A stretch of 64,000 nt of DNA from Marinoscillum luteum (GTDB taxonomy: Bacteria; Bacteroidota; Bacteroidia; Cytophagales; Cyclobacteriaceae), in NCBI RefSeq assembly GCF_044005705.1, contig NZ_JBIPKE010000012.1, forward strand, positions 1 through 64,000. Direction: 5' to 3'. The translations under genes and the position numbers were made by a program. Numbering within the stretch: position 1 is the stretch's first letter; each line of letters starts with the position of its first letter. The notes under the pieces were generated by a model. It worked only from the letters and a program-made list of their open reading frames with translations. It made no database searches and was not told where the DNA came from. Shown in pieces: positions 51,397 through 60,579 of the stretch.

Positions 51397-53520
51397 TCAA
51401 TCCTTCCTGAGTAAGTGCTCATGAAGGAATCCATAGACAAAGGCTTTGTTTTCTACTTTCTCGGAAACATTAGCGGCTCCAGAGTGGCCTGTGCCTTGTT
51501 GTGTCCACAATAGGGCCGGATTACTACCTGAAAGGCCTTGCAAAGCAGCTGCAAATTTGAAGGAATGAAGTGGTGGTACCCGGTCGTCGGTATGGGCTGT
51601 CACCAACAGGGTGGGTGGATATTCAATACCCTCTTTTAGGTTATGATAGGGAGAGTAGGAGGCCAGGTTGAGAAACTGTAAGGAGTCCGAGGCTGACCCA
51701 AACTCCTTTACCCATTTCGGACCAACAGTAAAACGTTCGTAGCGGAGCATGTCCAACACGCCAACTTTTATCACCACCGCTCCGAACAGTTCAGGACGCT
51801 GAGTGAGTACGGCCCCTGCCACGAGCCCGCCGTTGGAGCTGCCTATGAAGCCCAACTTTGCAGGTTGGGTATGCTTTTCATCAATCAGGTATTCAGCTGC
51901 TGCAATCACATCATCAAAGGTGTTTTGCTTTTGATCGAGCCTGCCATTTTTCCACCAATCGAATCCCAGTTCGCCGCCCCCACGTGCGTGCACAAAGGCA
52001 AAAGCTCCTCCTTGTTCGATAAAATAAATAATCCCTGGATCATAGTGAGGGTTGCTGATCACACCAAAACCACCATAGGCAGAGAGAAGAAATGGAGTCT
52101 TTCCGTCTTTTTTGAGTTCGTTCTTATAGACGATGAAGATCGGAATCATAGTGCCATCTTTGGACGGGAAGTATTGGGTGGAGAATTTGAAGGATTGAAA
52201 ATCGAAATTGACTCCTGTGCGCTCCACCACACTGTAGTCATAGTTGTTAAGATCAAGCTTGCACACTACAGGCGGTATGGTAAACGACTGTAGCAGAAAG
52301 ATAAAATCTCCTGAAGCCTTTTGATAGCTCATATTGGATACTGAAACACCCCCGGGCAAGTCCACCTCCTTGAGGACATTTCCCTCCAGGTCCACCACGG
52401 TCATAAATGGCTTACTCAATGCCTGATAGGAAACGACTATTTTGTCATCCATGAGCTCATATCCCGTGATCTGGGCGTCTTCATACTCGGGCGTGACCCT
52501 TCTAATCTCCAGGGGTTTCTGAGCCGTGAAGGTGATAACTTGTGATTTGTTATGGATGGTGGCTTCCATAAAGAAATGCCCATGCTTGAAATCTATAAAC
52601 TCAAGGGAATAATTGACCTTATAATGCAGAGGCCTGAAAGCCTTTATATCACTGGTCGGATCAAAATAGAGATAACTATACTGGTTCTTGATTGGGTTGT
52701 GAATTTCTAGTACGTACATGTCCTGCTGATAGGTGCCAGACAGTTGAAAGTCATCATAGGGTGAATTGGTTTTGAAAACTAAGGAGTCATCTTCCTGCTC
52801 TGTGAAAAGTCGGTGGTAGTAGACTTCCGAATCCAAGGTCTGATCTGTGATAGCACCTTGCTGGTACTTTTTATAGAAAAACCCATTGTTTAGCCAGCTG
52901 ACGTTTGAGAATTTAACCCCAGTCAGAATTTCTGGTGGAGAAACACTTCCCTCCGTAGATTGAATTTTGATCTCTCGCCAGTCACTTCCATTCCTACTGT
53001 AGAGGTAGGCCAGGTATCGATCGTCCTTCGATGGCGCGAAATTCTCGATAACGATTCGGTCGCTATTTGAAATGAATTTGGGATCAACCAGTACCCGATA
53101 GTCGTTAAAGGATCGCTCGCGATAGTAAATGCTGGGAGCAGAGAGGTCATCATCATAGAAGAGACGATAATTGGATTCATGGTTGCTGCTAAAGTTGATA
53201 TTGGCGTAAGTAGTCCATCGTTTTTTCTGCAACATATATTCATTGAGCATATTGATGGTATTGTTCCGGTTGGCAAGCTTCCTCAGATGCTTTTGAGATA
53301 CGTCATTCTGCGCCTCCACCCATATCCGTACCTCTGGCCGGTCGATCTCCTCCAGCCATTGGTATTCATCCATTACCTGGTATCCATGATATTCATTGAT
53401 GGTAGGTCGCTTGATTGTTGGCGGGTATTCCAGGCTTTGACTATTGATAGAAAAAGAGGTCAGGATAATTGATGAGAGTAGAAGTGACGGCAGGTAGGGT
53501 AGTCTGAGCATGTTAAGCAT
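51397..53520 (-). CDS. Prolyl oligopeptidase family serine peptidase (S9A)
   Basis: 707 residues with a signal peptide (LPSLLLSSIILTSFSINSQ), so exported to the periplasm or surface. The N-terminal propeller begins PPTIKRPTINEYHG and YQWLEEIDRPEVRIWVEAQN, as in S9A. The C-terminal alpha/beta hydrolase has GSSNGG with catalytic Ser562, Asp in AHTDDRVPP and His in GTGHSG. ARGGGELGFDWWKNG is also typical. These enzymes cut short peptides after proline. Transcription is toward the TetR-like gene and diverges from the UbiB-like kinase gene. Confidence 0.95.
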   Translation of the reverse strand: MLNMLRLPYLPSLLLSSIILTSFSINSQSLEYPPTIKRPTINEYHGYQVMDEYQWLEEIDRPEVRIWVEAQNDVSQKHLRKLANRNNTINMLNEYMLQKKRWTTYANINFSSNHESNYRLFYDDDLSAPSIYYRERSFNDYRVLVDPKFISNSDRIVIENFAPSKDDRYLAYLYSRNGSDWREIKIQSTEGSVSPPEILTGVKFSNVSWLNNGFFYKKYQQGAITDQTLDSEVYYHRLFTEQEDDSLVFKTNSPYDDFQLSGTYQQDMYVLEIHNPIKNQYSYLYFDPTSDIKAFRPLHYKVNYSLEFIDFKHGHFFMEATIHNKSQVITFTAQKPLEIRRVTPEYEDAQITGYELMDDKIVVSYQALSKPFMTVVDLEGNVLKEVDLPGGVSVSNMSYQKASGDFIFLLQSFTIPPVVCKLDLNNYDYSVVERTGVNFDFQSFKFSTQYFPSKDGTMIPIFIVYKNELKKDGKTPFLLSAYGGFGVISNPHYDPGIIYFIEQGGAFAFVHARGGGELGFDWWKNGRLDQKQNTFDDVIAAAEYLIDEKHTQPAKLGFIGSSNGGLVAGAVLTQRPELFGAVVIKVGVLDMLRYERFTVGPKWVKEFGSASDSLQFLNLASYSPYHNLKEGIEYPPTLLVTAHTDDRVPPLHSFKFAAALQGLSGSNPALLWTQQGTGHSGAANVSEKVENKAFVYGFLHEHLLRKD

Positions 53521-53623
53521 TTTCTTTTCAAACAGTTAAGTAAGGTAGATTCCCTCAAACTTTATTTCAAAATAATCCAACCTTTTAGATACACGGTAAG
53601 TTCTACCTGCAATTAACAGAGAT

Positions 53624-54931
53624 ATGAAAGAGCAAGGAAGAATTCCGGTGGGTAAGGTGTCAAGGGCTGCCAAATTTGTGAAAACAGGCGCCAAGGTTGG
53701 AGGAAACTATGTGAAGCACTATGGACGAAAGATCATGGATAAAAATGCCTCCCGTGAGCAGCTGGATCAGGACAATGCAGAGGATATTTATGAATCACTC
53801 AGTGAGCTTAAGGGCAGCGCCCTGAAGGTAGCTCAGATGCTGTCCATGGATAAGAATTTATTACCAACAGCCTACCAGGATAAGTTTGCCATGAGTCAGT
53901 ATAGCGCACCGCCATTGTCTTATCCTTTGGTAGTAAAGACCTTTCAGAAATACTTTGGAATGGCACCGACGGAACGGTTTAATTCCTTCTCCAAAAGCGC
54001 TGTAAATGCAGCATCTATTGGTCAGGTGCATAAGGCCACTTTGGGAGATAAAACACTCGCTGTAAAGATCCAGTATCCGGGCATATCAGATAGCGTCCGG
54101 TCAGACCTGAAGCTGGTCAAACCATTTGCTCTCCGGCTCTTTGGACTGAACGAGCGAGAGCTGGATCAGTATATGGATGAGGTAGAAGGTAAGCTGCTGG
54201 AAGAAACCGATTATGAGCTAGAGGTCTCCCGATCCAAGCGGATTTCTGAGGCTTGTCAGGCGATACCAAACTTGTTGTTCCCGCAGTATTATGAAGAGCA
54301 CTCCGCCGCCCGCATCATCACCATGGACTGGCTGGAGGGGCAGCACATTCGCGAGTTTCTGACCACCAATCCTACACAGGAAATCAGGGATCAGATAGGG
54401 CAGGCTATGTGGGAATTCTACCATCATCAGATCCATCATATCAAGGCCGTTCATGCGGACCCGCATCCCGGAAATTTCCTAATGCGGCCTGATGGAACTT
54501 TAGGTATCATCGACTTTGGATGTGTAAAAGAAATCCCGGAGGATTTCTATACTGTCTATTTCAAATTGATGAATAAACGCCTTCTTCAGGACGATCTGGA
54601 ATTGGTACCGGTTCTTTATGATTTGAACTTCATTTATGCCGACGATTCTGATAATGAGAAACAACTCTATGTGTCTCTGTTTAAGGAGATGATGGAGCTT
54701 CTCGGTCGTCCCTTTCATACTGATTTTTTCGACTTCTCGGATGATGCTTATTTCATGAAAATTTACGAACTCAGCGAAAGACTGGGGAGTATGAAGGAGC
54801 TACGAAACTCCAGGCATGCCCGAGGTTCGAGACACGGTCTTTATATCAATCGCACTTACTTTGGATTGTACCAGCTCCTCAATATGCTGGGAGCCAAAAT
54901 ACGTACGAGTAAACCTGATTGGTTGAAGTAA
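53624..54931 (+). CDS. ABC1/UbiB family atypical kinase
   Basis: 435 residues, no signal peptide. The KxGQ-like segment is LKGSALKVAQMLSMD. The alanine-rich loop and lysine region are AASIGQVHKATL and LAVKIQYPGI. The catalytic loop is HADPHPGNF (His277, Asp279) and the metal-binding motif is DFG (297-299). The KxGQ glutamine and lysine are retained in altered spacing (KGSALKVAQ). Known relatives support ubiquinone or other isoprenoid-lipid metabolism through ATPase activity. A precise substrate cannot be read here. The gene is divergent from the prolyl oligopeptidase gene. Confidence 0.92.
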   Translation: MKEQGRIPVGKVSRAAKFVKTGAKVGGNYVKHYGRKIMDKNASREQLDQDNAEDIYESLSELKGSALKVAQMLSMDKNLLPTAYQDKFAMSQYSAPPLSYPLVVKTFQKYFGMAPTERFNSFSKSAVNAASIGQVHKATLGDKTLAVKIQYPGISDSVRSDLKLVKPFALRLFGLNERELDQYMDEVEGKLLEETDYELEVSRSKRISEACQAIPNLLFPQYYEEHSAARIITMDWLEGQHIREFLTTNPTQEIRDQIGQAMWEFYHHQIHHIKAVHADPHPGNFLMRPDGTLGIIDFGCVKEIPEDFYTVYFKLMNKRLLQDDLELVPVLYDLNFIYADDSDNEKQLYVSLFKEMMELLGRPFHTDFFDFSDDAYFMKIYELSERLGSMKELRNSRHARGSRHGLYINRTYFGLYQLLNMLGAKIRTSKPDWLK

Positions 54932-54978
54932 TTCGGTGGTCATTTCATTTATCCTTAGGGTTTAGCTATCTTTTAAGA

Positions 54979-56211
54979 ATGAAGACAACATACCTGATTT
55001 TTGCATTGGCCATGGCCCTCATTTCGTGTGATAATCCCAGTGTTTTGGAGCTGGGCGAAAAATGGCAATCTATTGAGCGAGATTTGCAGACTCAGCTCAT
55101 CACAGCTGGAGATAGTGCGGTCATAGAACTGCCAGAAGGCCACTTTATGTTTACAAAATCACTTTTAGTGGATGGTAATAAATACCTGACTATCAAGGGT
55201 CAAGGTATAGATAAAACAATTCTCTCTTTTGAGATGCAGGAAGAGGGTGCTGAAGGCCTTAAAATTGCTAATGGTGTTAGTATTATCATTGAAAATTTCA
55301 CAATAGAGAATGCCAAGGGGGATAATATCAAGGTCACGGATACCAGGGGAATTACCATCCGAAACGTCAAGTCGCAGTGGACTGGTACCCCTGAGGAATC
55401 CAACGGGGCCTATGCATTTTACCCGGTCCTATCCAGCAATGTGCTGGTAGAAAATTGCATCGCTATCGGGGCCTCCGATGCGGGGATTTATGTAGGACAA
55501 TCAGGCAGTGTGATCATCAGAAACAACGAAGCCTACTACAACGTGGCAGGCATAGAAAGTGAGAATTCCCGATGGGTGGAAATCTATGGAAATCACGCCC
55601 ACGACAACACTGGTGGGATCCTTGTTTTTGACCTTCCGGGCCTTACCCAATATGGCCATACCACGAGAGTGTTTAGCAACAACATCCACGAGAACAATTT
55701 CAGAAATTTTGCACCGAAAGGGAATGTGGTGGCAACCGTTCCTCCCGGCACTGGTGTCATGCTTTTGGCCACCCGAAACATTGAGATTTTCGATAACCTG
55801 ATCGCAGACAATAGGACTATAGGTACGGCCATAGCCAGCTATGACCTGGTGGAAGCAATGGCCACAACTGAGGAGTCACAGTTGAACGAAAACATAGAAA
55901 AGTCCAAAAAGGATGTAGGCTACGATCCTTATCCTAATGATGTTTACATACACAATAATGTCTACAAGAACAGCTTCTGGTTTCCTACGTGGAAGAATGA
56001 TTTCGGCTTGCTGTTTACTATGAAATTCCCTTTTGCTACACCCGATATTGCGTGGGACGGAATCTCCCCGGATGGGTCTGACTTTGCGCTGTGTGTGGAG
56101 CAGGAAGATGTGAAGTTCGCCAACCTGGATGCTGCGAATGATTTTGAAAATCTCACCACCGACCTGGGACAGTTCAGCTGTGTGGGAAACTTCGTTGATC
56201 CTATTTTTTAG
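54979..56211 (+). CDS. Parallel beta-helix lipoprotein (TIGR03805-like)
   Basis: 410 residues from the ATG at 54979, which places a lipoprotein signal at the start (LIFALAMALISCDNPS); an in-frame start at 54919 would add 20 residues and spoil it. The body is a right-handed beta-helix with NosD-like rungs (IIIENFTIENAKGDNIKV, VIIRNNEAYYNVAGIESEN, IEIFDNLIADN). Members of TIGR03805 are regularly encoded beside TIGR03806, and the next gene, 2 bp downstream, is of that type. Function of the pair is not established; a carbohydrate- or envelope-related role has been proposed only by fold. It is probably in the periplasm or the outer membrane. Confidence 0.88.
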   Translation: MKTTYLIFALAMALISCDNPSVLELGEKWQSIERDLQTQLITAGDSAVIELPEGHFMFTKSLLVDGNKYLTIKGQGIDKTILSFEMQEEGAEGLKIANGVSIIIENFTIENAKGDNIKVTDTRGITIRNVKSQWTGTPEESNGAYAFYPVLSSNVLVENCIAIGASDAGIYVGQSGSVIIRNNEAYYNVAGIESENSRWVEIYGNHAHDNTGGILVFDLPGLTQYGHTTRVFSNNIHENNFRNFAPKGNVVATVPPGTGVMLLATRNIEIFDNLIADNRTIGTAIASYDLVEAMATTEESQLNENIEKSKKDVGYDPYPNDVYIHNNVYKNSFWFPTWKNDFGLLFTMKFPFATPDIAWDGISPDGSDFALCVEQEDVKFANLDAANDFENLTTDLGQFSCVGNFVDPIF

Positions 56212-56213
56212 AG

Positions 56214-57299
56214 ATGAAAATTATCAGCTTTCTTTTATTGGTCGTTGTCTTTATGGGTTGTGATTCCACCCCCAAAAAGAAGGTGATAGAAGAGGTGAAC
56301 CTGGTGGGCACAGTGGGGCTGGATCAGCCAGAAAAGCTCTCCGATTGGGGCCTGTTTTCGAAGCCACTCAAGGAGCTGTCCCCGGCTGCAGGTGTGCTTC
56401 CGTATGACCTCAATTCTCCACTTTTTTCGGACTATGCTCAAAAGGCAAGGTTCGTTAAAATACCGGATGGTACCATGGCCATTTATGATTCCATGGAGGT
56501 CATGAATTTTCCGGTGGGAACCATTCTAATTAAGAATTTTTATTACGTGAACGATTTGAGAAAGACCGATGGAGAGCGAAGGATTATTGAAACGCGATTG
56601 CTGATACATGAGTCTCAAGGTTGGAATGCGCTCACCTATGTTTGGAACGATGAACAGTCAGAAGCCTTTTTGGAAATAGCTGGCAAGACTGTGCCGGTAT
56701 CATGGACTGACGCGTCTGGAACTCTAAAAAGAGTAAACTATTCGGTGCCCAATCTTGTGCAGTGCAAGAGCTGCCATGAGCGCTCTGGTCAGATGGCGCC
56801 CATCGGTCCCTCGGCGCGGCAGCTCAATCGGGATTATGCCTATGAGGCAGGCCTGGTGAATCAGCTGGATCACTGGGCAGAAGCTGGGATACTCTCCGGT
56901 TTGCCTGATGCGAATGATCGACCGAAACTACCTGTGTGGGATGACGAGCGCACCGGTGCGCTTGATCTGCGTGCCCGTGCCTGGTTGGAGACCAACTGTG
57001 CACATTGTCACCGTGCGGAGGGGCCTGCAAAGAACACCGGTCTTTATCTGACCTACACCGAAACGGACAGCTATAAGCTGGGTATCAACAAACCTCCTGT
57101 GGCCGCGGGGAGAGGTTCCGGAGGACTGACCTACGGTATTGTGCCCGGTCAGCCGGATCAATCAATCCTGGTTCATCGCATTGAGTCACTGGATCCCGGG
57201 GTAATGATGCCGGAGGTGGGGCGTAAAATGAGACATGAGGAAGGGATTGAACTCATTCGCCAATGGATCACTCAAATGGAGGCGGCGCGACATTTGTGA
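56214..57299 (+). CDS. Diheme c-type cytochrome lipoprotein (SO2930 / TIGR03806 family)
   Basis: 361 residues with a lipoprotein signal (LLLVVVFMGCDSTPK). Two c-type heme sites are seen: CKSCH (184-188) and CAHCH (262-266). Candidate axial methionines are in GQMAPIGP (close to the first heme) and PGVMMPEVG (near the C-terminus). The segment LSDWGLFSKPLKELSPAAGVL is typical of the family's N-terminal domain. It would shuttle electrons in the periplasm. It starts 2 bp after the beta-helix gene, forming the conserved two-gene unit. The substrate oxidised is unknown. Confidence 0.9.
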   Translation: MKIISFLLLVVVFMGCDSTPKKKVIEEVNLVGTVGLDQPEKLSDWGLFSKPLKELSPAAGVLPYDLNSPLFSDYAQKARFVKIPDGTMAIYDSMEVMNFPVGTILIKNFYYVNDLRKTDGERRIIETRLLIHESQGWNALTYVWNDEQSEAFLEIAGKTVPVSWTDASGTLKRVNYSVPNLVQCKSCHERSGQMAPIGPSARQLNRDYAYEAGLVNQLDHWAEAGILSGLPDANDRPKLPVWDDERTGALDLRARAWLETNCAHCHRAEGPAKNTGLYLTYTETDSYKLGINKPPVAAGRGSGGLTYGIVPGQPDQSILVHRIESLDPGVMMPEVGRKMRHEEGIELIRQWITQMEAARHL

Positions 57300-57371
57300 G
57301 TTTAATTTTTACATTAGCAAATCTTTTCATCCGCCAGTGATGTTCTGAATTTTCAAAAACCTGAAAAATCT

Positions 57372-57932
57372 ATGAAAGAATTGATAACGGCACCATGGCC
57401 CTGGTATGTGGCTGGGCCATTGATCACACTGGTAATGGTATTGATGCTTTTGTTTGGCAAAAGCTTCGGGATATCTTCCACACTCAAAACTGTTTGTTCT
57501 ATAGGCGGGGCTGGTCGCTGGAGTGACTTTTTTCGATTCGACTGGAAGTCAGCTTCGTGGAACCTGTTTTTTGCAGCTGGCGCCATCCTTGGTGGGTACA
57601 TCGCTTCCACGTTTATGGCTCCGGAGCGGGCTATCGCGCTCAATCCCGCTACGGTGGCCTCTTTGCAGACTTACGGTATCGACAATGCTGGCACGGAGTT
57701 TCTTCCCAGGGAGATTTTCAATCTTCAAAACCTCCTGACGGGGCAGGGCTTGATCTTCATGGTACTGGGTGGTTTCATGGTAGGCTTTGGCACTCGTTAT
57801 GCTGATGGCTGCACCTCCGGTCACGCCATCAGTGGCTTGAGCAACCTCCAGTGGCCATCGCTGGTAGCTGTGGTTGGCTTCTTTATTGGTGGCCTTATTG
57901 TTACACACTTGATTTTACCCAGCGTACTATGA
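57372..57932 (+). CDS. YeeE/YedE family membrane protein, N-terminal half of a split transporter
   Basis: 186 residues with four or more membrane segments (YVAGPLITLVMVLMLLFG, LFFAAGAILGGYIAS, LIFMVLGGFMVGFG, LVAVVGFFIGGLIV). The family motif GTRYADGCTSGHAISG contains Cys147. YeeE (TsuA) proteins import thiosulfate or related sulfur species through conserved cysteines. In many bacteria both halves form one chain; here they are two genes overlapping by ATGA (57929-57932). The rhodanese at 59381 supports a sulfur role. Confidence 0.9.
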   Translation: MKELITAPWPWYVAGPLITLVMVLMLLFGKSFGISSTLKTVCSIGGAGRWSDFFRFDWKSASWNLFFAAGAILGGYIASTFMAPERAIALNPATVASLQTYGIDNAGTEFLPREIFNLQNLLTGQGLIFMVLGGFMVGFGTRYADGCTSGHAISGLSNLQWPSLVAVVGFFIGGLIVTHLILPSVL

Positions 57933-58345
57933 GCAGGTTCAGATTTTTATTAGCAGGAGTGTTTTTTGGCATTGTATTGACCAAGGCAGAAGTGATCTCG
58001 TGGTATCGGATTTATGAAATGTTCCGGTTCGAATCCTTTCATATGTATGGGGTGATTGGCTCGGCGGTGGTGCTGGGGATTATTGCTGTCCAAATAATCA
58101 AAAGATTCAATATCAAGGATATTTCCGGTAATCCTATTGTGATACAGGAGAAGGCTAAAAGGTTTTGGCCTCCGCTGATTGGCGGAACCATCTTTGGTTT
58201 TGGTTGGGCACTGACCGGTGCATGCCCCGGTCCTATATACATTCTCATCGGAAATGGATTTGTGGCTTTTGGTGTCGTTTTTCTGGCTGCAGTGTTGGGC
58301 ACCTTTGTGTATGGTCTGGTGATGGATAAGCTTCCGCAGAGGTAG
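57929..58345 (+). CDS. YeeE/YedE family membrane protein, C-terminal half of a split transporter
   Basis: 138 residues. The start is taken at the ATG overlapping the previous stop, which gives MSRFRFLLAGVFFGIVLTKAE, the usual start for this half. Membrane segments include GVFFGIVL, YGVIGSAVVLGIIAVQII, LIGGTIFGFGWALTGA and GVVFLAAVLGTFVYGLV. The sulfur-relay cysteine is Cys99 in TGACPGP. It should pair with the preceding protein to make one transporter. Confidence 0.9.
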   Translation: MSRFRFLLAGVFFGIVLTKAEVISWYRIYEMFRFESFHMYGVIGSAVVLGIIAVQIIKRFNIKDISGNPIVIQEKAKRFWPPLIGGTIFGFGWALTGACPGPIYILIGNGFVAFGVVFLAAVLGTFVYGLVMDKLPQR

Positions 58346-58401
58346 GACAATTAGTGTCAATCATTTTTGGTTATCTTTCGGAGACTAAACCCAAAAATGA
58401 T

Positions 58402-59331
58402 ATGAAATACACTGAAGGCATGCTGCGAGAGGGCGCACTGAAAGGAAAGACGATCCTCGTCACGGGGGGAGGTACCGGATTGGGCAAATCCATGGGTACC
58501 TATTTTTCGGAGTTGGGAGCCAACCTCATTATCACCAGCCGAAAACTGGATGTGCTGGAGGAAACAGCCAAAGAGATCTCTGATCAAACGGGAAACCCGG
58601 TGCTTCCGCTGGCTTGCGATGTACGCGAATACGATCAGGTCGAAAAGGCCATTGCAGACTCGAAGGCTCAGTTTGGTCACATAGACGTGTTGCTCAATAA
58701 TGCGGCAGGCAACTTTATCAGCCCCACAGAGCGTCTTTCTCACAGGGCATTCGATACAGTGGTGGATATTGTACTCAAAGGCTCTTACAACTTCACGCTG
58801 GCACTCGGCAAAGACTGGATAGCAGACAAACACCCAGGAAATATTCTCAGTATAGTGACGACTTACGCGTGGACAGGTTCGGGCTATGTGGTGCCTTCAG
58901 CTTGCGCCAAAGCCGGTGTATTGGCCATGACGAGATCATTGGCCGTGGAGTGGGCACACTATGGCATCAGGGCCAATGCCATTGCGCCGGGGCCATTTCC
59001 CACCAAAGGAGCCTGGGACCGATTGCTACCTGGTGGCCTGAAGGAGAAATTTGATCCCGCCAACAAAGTACCTGTAGGCAGGGTAGGCGTGCATCAGGAA
59101 CTGGCCAACCTTGCAGCTTATCTGGTGTCAGATTATTCGGCCTACGTGAATGGTGAAGTAGTGACCATAGATGGAGGCGAGTGGCTCAAAGGTGCCGGAG
59201 AGATGAACCAACTGGATCAGGTGCCTGAAGAACTTTGGGATGCGATGGAGATGTCCAGAAAAGGAGGCTCAAAGATCAAAATGATGTGGGCATACCTGAA
59301 TGGCATGCGCAAGATGAAGTTTAGGAGATAA
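58402..59331 (+). CDS. SDR-family 2,4-dienoyl-CoA reductase-like oxidoreductase
   Basis: 309 residues from the ATG at 58402; a GTG at 58354 would add 16. The Rossmann fold shows TGGGTGLGKSMG (NADP-type glycine motif) and NNAAGNF. The catalytic region is SGYVVPSACAKAGV, with Ser and Lys at the positions used by mitochondrial-type 2,4-dienoyl-CoA reductase (DECR); the classic YxxxK tyrosine is replaced and the tyrosine lies further upstream in SGYVV. APGPFPTKGAW and the C-terminal DGGEWLKGAGEMNQL also match DECR. It would reduce 2,4-dienoyl-CoA esters during oxidation of unsaturated fatty acids. It starts 57 bp after the transporter genes. A hairpin follows its stop. Confidence 0.88.
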   Translation: MKYTEGMLREGALKGKTILVTGGGTGLGKSMGTYFSELGANLIITSRKLDVLEETAKEISDQTGNPVLPLACDVREYDQVEKAIADSKAQFGHIDVLLNNAAGNFISPTERLSHRAFDTVVDIVLKGSYNFTLALGKDWIADKHPGNILSIVTTYAWTGSGYVVPSACAKAGVLAMTRSLAVEWAHYGIRANAIAPGPFPTKGAWDRLLPGGLKEKFDPANKVPVGRVGVHQELANLAAYLVSDYSAYVNGEVVTIDGGEWLKGAGEMNQLDQVPEELWDAMEMSRKGGSKIKMMWAYLNGMRKMKFRR

Positions 59332-59336
59332 GTAAA

Positions 59337-59363
59337 GACCGGCTGGAGTATCTCCAGCCGGTC
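59337..59363. terminator. Bidirectional hairpin between convergent genes
   Basis: GACCGGCTGGAG (59337-59348), loop TAT, CTCCAGCCGGTC (59352-59363), a perfect 12-bp stem between the stops of the reductase and rhodanese genes. T-tracts are weak on both sides. Confidence 0.75.
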
Positions 59364-59380
59364 ACAATTTTCAATGACGA

Positions 59381-59659
59381 TTATGCCATAGCTTTCAGTC
59401 TGTTTACATCTAGCCAGGAGCCGGCATTTTCACAATCTACTCCCTGATGCCTGAGATAGGTATGGGCCTGACCACTGCGGTTCCCACTGGCACAGCACAA
59501 TAGTATGGTTCCTTTGATCTCTTTTATTTCCTGCACCCGCTGTGGGATTTCATTGAGGGGGATGTTGATGGAGCCTCCCACATTTCCACCTTGAAATTCT
59601 CCAGGAGTTCTCACATCTATCACGGTGGCTCCCTGAGCCATCAATTCTGAAATATTCAT
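59381..59659 (-). CDS. Rhodanese-like sulfurtransferase
   Basis: 92 residues from the ATG at 59659; an in-frame ATG at 59710 would add 17. A single rhodanese domain: IDVRTPGEFQGGNVGGSINIPL and the active-site loop CCASGNRS with catalytic Cys56. Single-domain cytoplasmic rhodaneses carry persulfide sulfur. The split YeeE/YedE transporter nearby could supply it, although the two lie on opposite strands. Confidence 0.93.
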   Translation of the reverse strand: MNISELMAQGATVIDVRTPGEFQGGNVGGSINIPLNEIPQRVQEIKEIKGTILLCCASGNRSGQAHTYLRHQGVDCENAGSWLDVNRLKAMA

Positions 59660-59751
59660 TTTGTTTTTTATTGCAAAGGAAGAGGCTCTGAGTATCATGT
59701 TTGGTAACAATGGTTACTTAAGCTCCTGAACGGTACGGTTAACTTTGGCTT

Positions 59752-60006
59752 ATGAAAAAATTACTTGAAAGCAATCAACTCCTTCGCACATCCGGTCTGT
59801 TATCACTGACTTTGGGGCTAGCTCCTTTTGTGCCGGAGCCTCATGTTTGGGGCAAAGTCCAATGGGTTTTGGGCGGAGCGGAAGGCATGCAGCCTATGGA
59901 TTATTTTGACTTGCTTCTGCATGGAACACCCTGGTTGCTGTTTTTTACGCTTTTGATTTATCGGGGATTTCGCTATTTGCTCCCCGGCCAGTGGTGCAAT
60001 ACCTGA
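59752..60006 (+). CDS. Small conserved membrane protein
   Basis: 84 residues with two hydrophobic segments (TSGLLSLTLGLAPFV, about 14-28, and LLHGTPWLLFFTLLIYRGF, about 54-72). Between them lies PEPHVWGKVQWVLGGAEGMQPMDYFDL. I have seen similar small proteins in Bacteroidota annotated without firm function. It is divergent from the rhodanese gene with 92 bp between. Not enough is visible to assign a role. Confidence 0.75.
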   Translation: MKKLLESNQLLRTSGLLSLTLGLAPFVPEPHVWGKVQWVLGGAEGMQPMDYFDLLLHGTPWLLFFTLLIYRGFRYLLPGQWCNT

Positions 60007-60058
60007 GGTCGCGAACAAAAAATCTGCTTTAGGGGTTGTACTCGTATATCAAAGCAGT

Positions 60059-60520
60059 ATGAAAACACCGACCTATTCCCTTCTGCTTATTTTCCTAATG
60101 TCTTGTGGTGCCATCAATGGCCCGGTGGCTGATGATATGCCAAAACCACATACCGAATTCATCAACTGTTTTTGTGATCAGTACAATTCCACCACAGACT
60201 GGGTTTACTGCACCCCTGTGAATGTGGACCTGGCCGGATTACCGATAGAAAGTGCAGTCATGAGTTATTCCGTCCGGATCACCAGGGGAGGCGATGTGCT
60301 GGAGGCTGAACTCTATGACATCAAGGGCCAGCAAGCTATACCGCTGACCAGAGTGGAGTCGGTGATCGGGTATGTGATGCATACCCGGAAGACCGAAAAC
60401 ATTGCGGGTTATCTTCAGGATCATGCAAAAGAGCTTGTCATTCGCTTCCGAGTGAATAGGGAGGGAGCCGTGGGCTACATTTCTAATGGCTCAGGGATTC
60501 AGTTGACTTACAAAAATTGA
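60059..60520 (+). CDS. Small lipoprotein of unknown function
   Basis: 153 residues with a lipoprotein signal (LLLIFLMSCGAINGP, lipid-bearing Cys16). The mature part contains a cluster of cysteines (NCFCDQY, YCTPVN) and is mostly beta-strand by pattern (YSVRITRGGDVLEAELYDI). No family was recognised. A strong terminator follows its stop. Confidence 0.75.
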   Translation: MKTPTYSLLLIFLMSCGAINGPVADDMPKPHTEFINCFCDQYNSTTDWVYCTPVNVDLAGLPIESAVMSYSVRITRGGDVLEAELYDIKGQQAIPLTRVESVIGYVMHTRKTENIAGYLQDHAKELVIRFRVNREGAVGYISNGSGIQLTYKN

Positions 60521-60526
60521 GACAAA

Positions 60527-60562
60527 AAAAGGGGAATATGAATGCTTTCATATTCCCCTTTT
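60527..60562. terminator. Bidirectional terminator
   Basis: A 15-bp perfect stem, AAAAGGGGAATATGA (60527-60541) with TCATATTCCCCTTTT (60548-60562), loop ATGCTT. A-run and T-run flanks serve both the lipoprotein gene (+) and the M61 peptidase gene (-). Confidence 0.92.
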
Positions 60563-60579
60563 CGTCAAACCAATAAGGA

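Noticed and set aside
57523..57908. Alternative overlapping frames on both strands in the YeeE gene
   Set aside because: Translations lack membrane segments or family motifs, whereas the chosen frame has four membrane helices and the GCTSGH motif.
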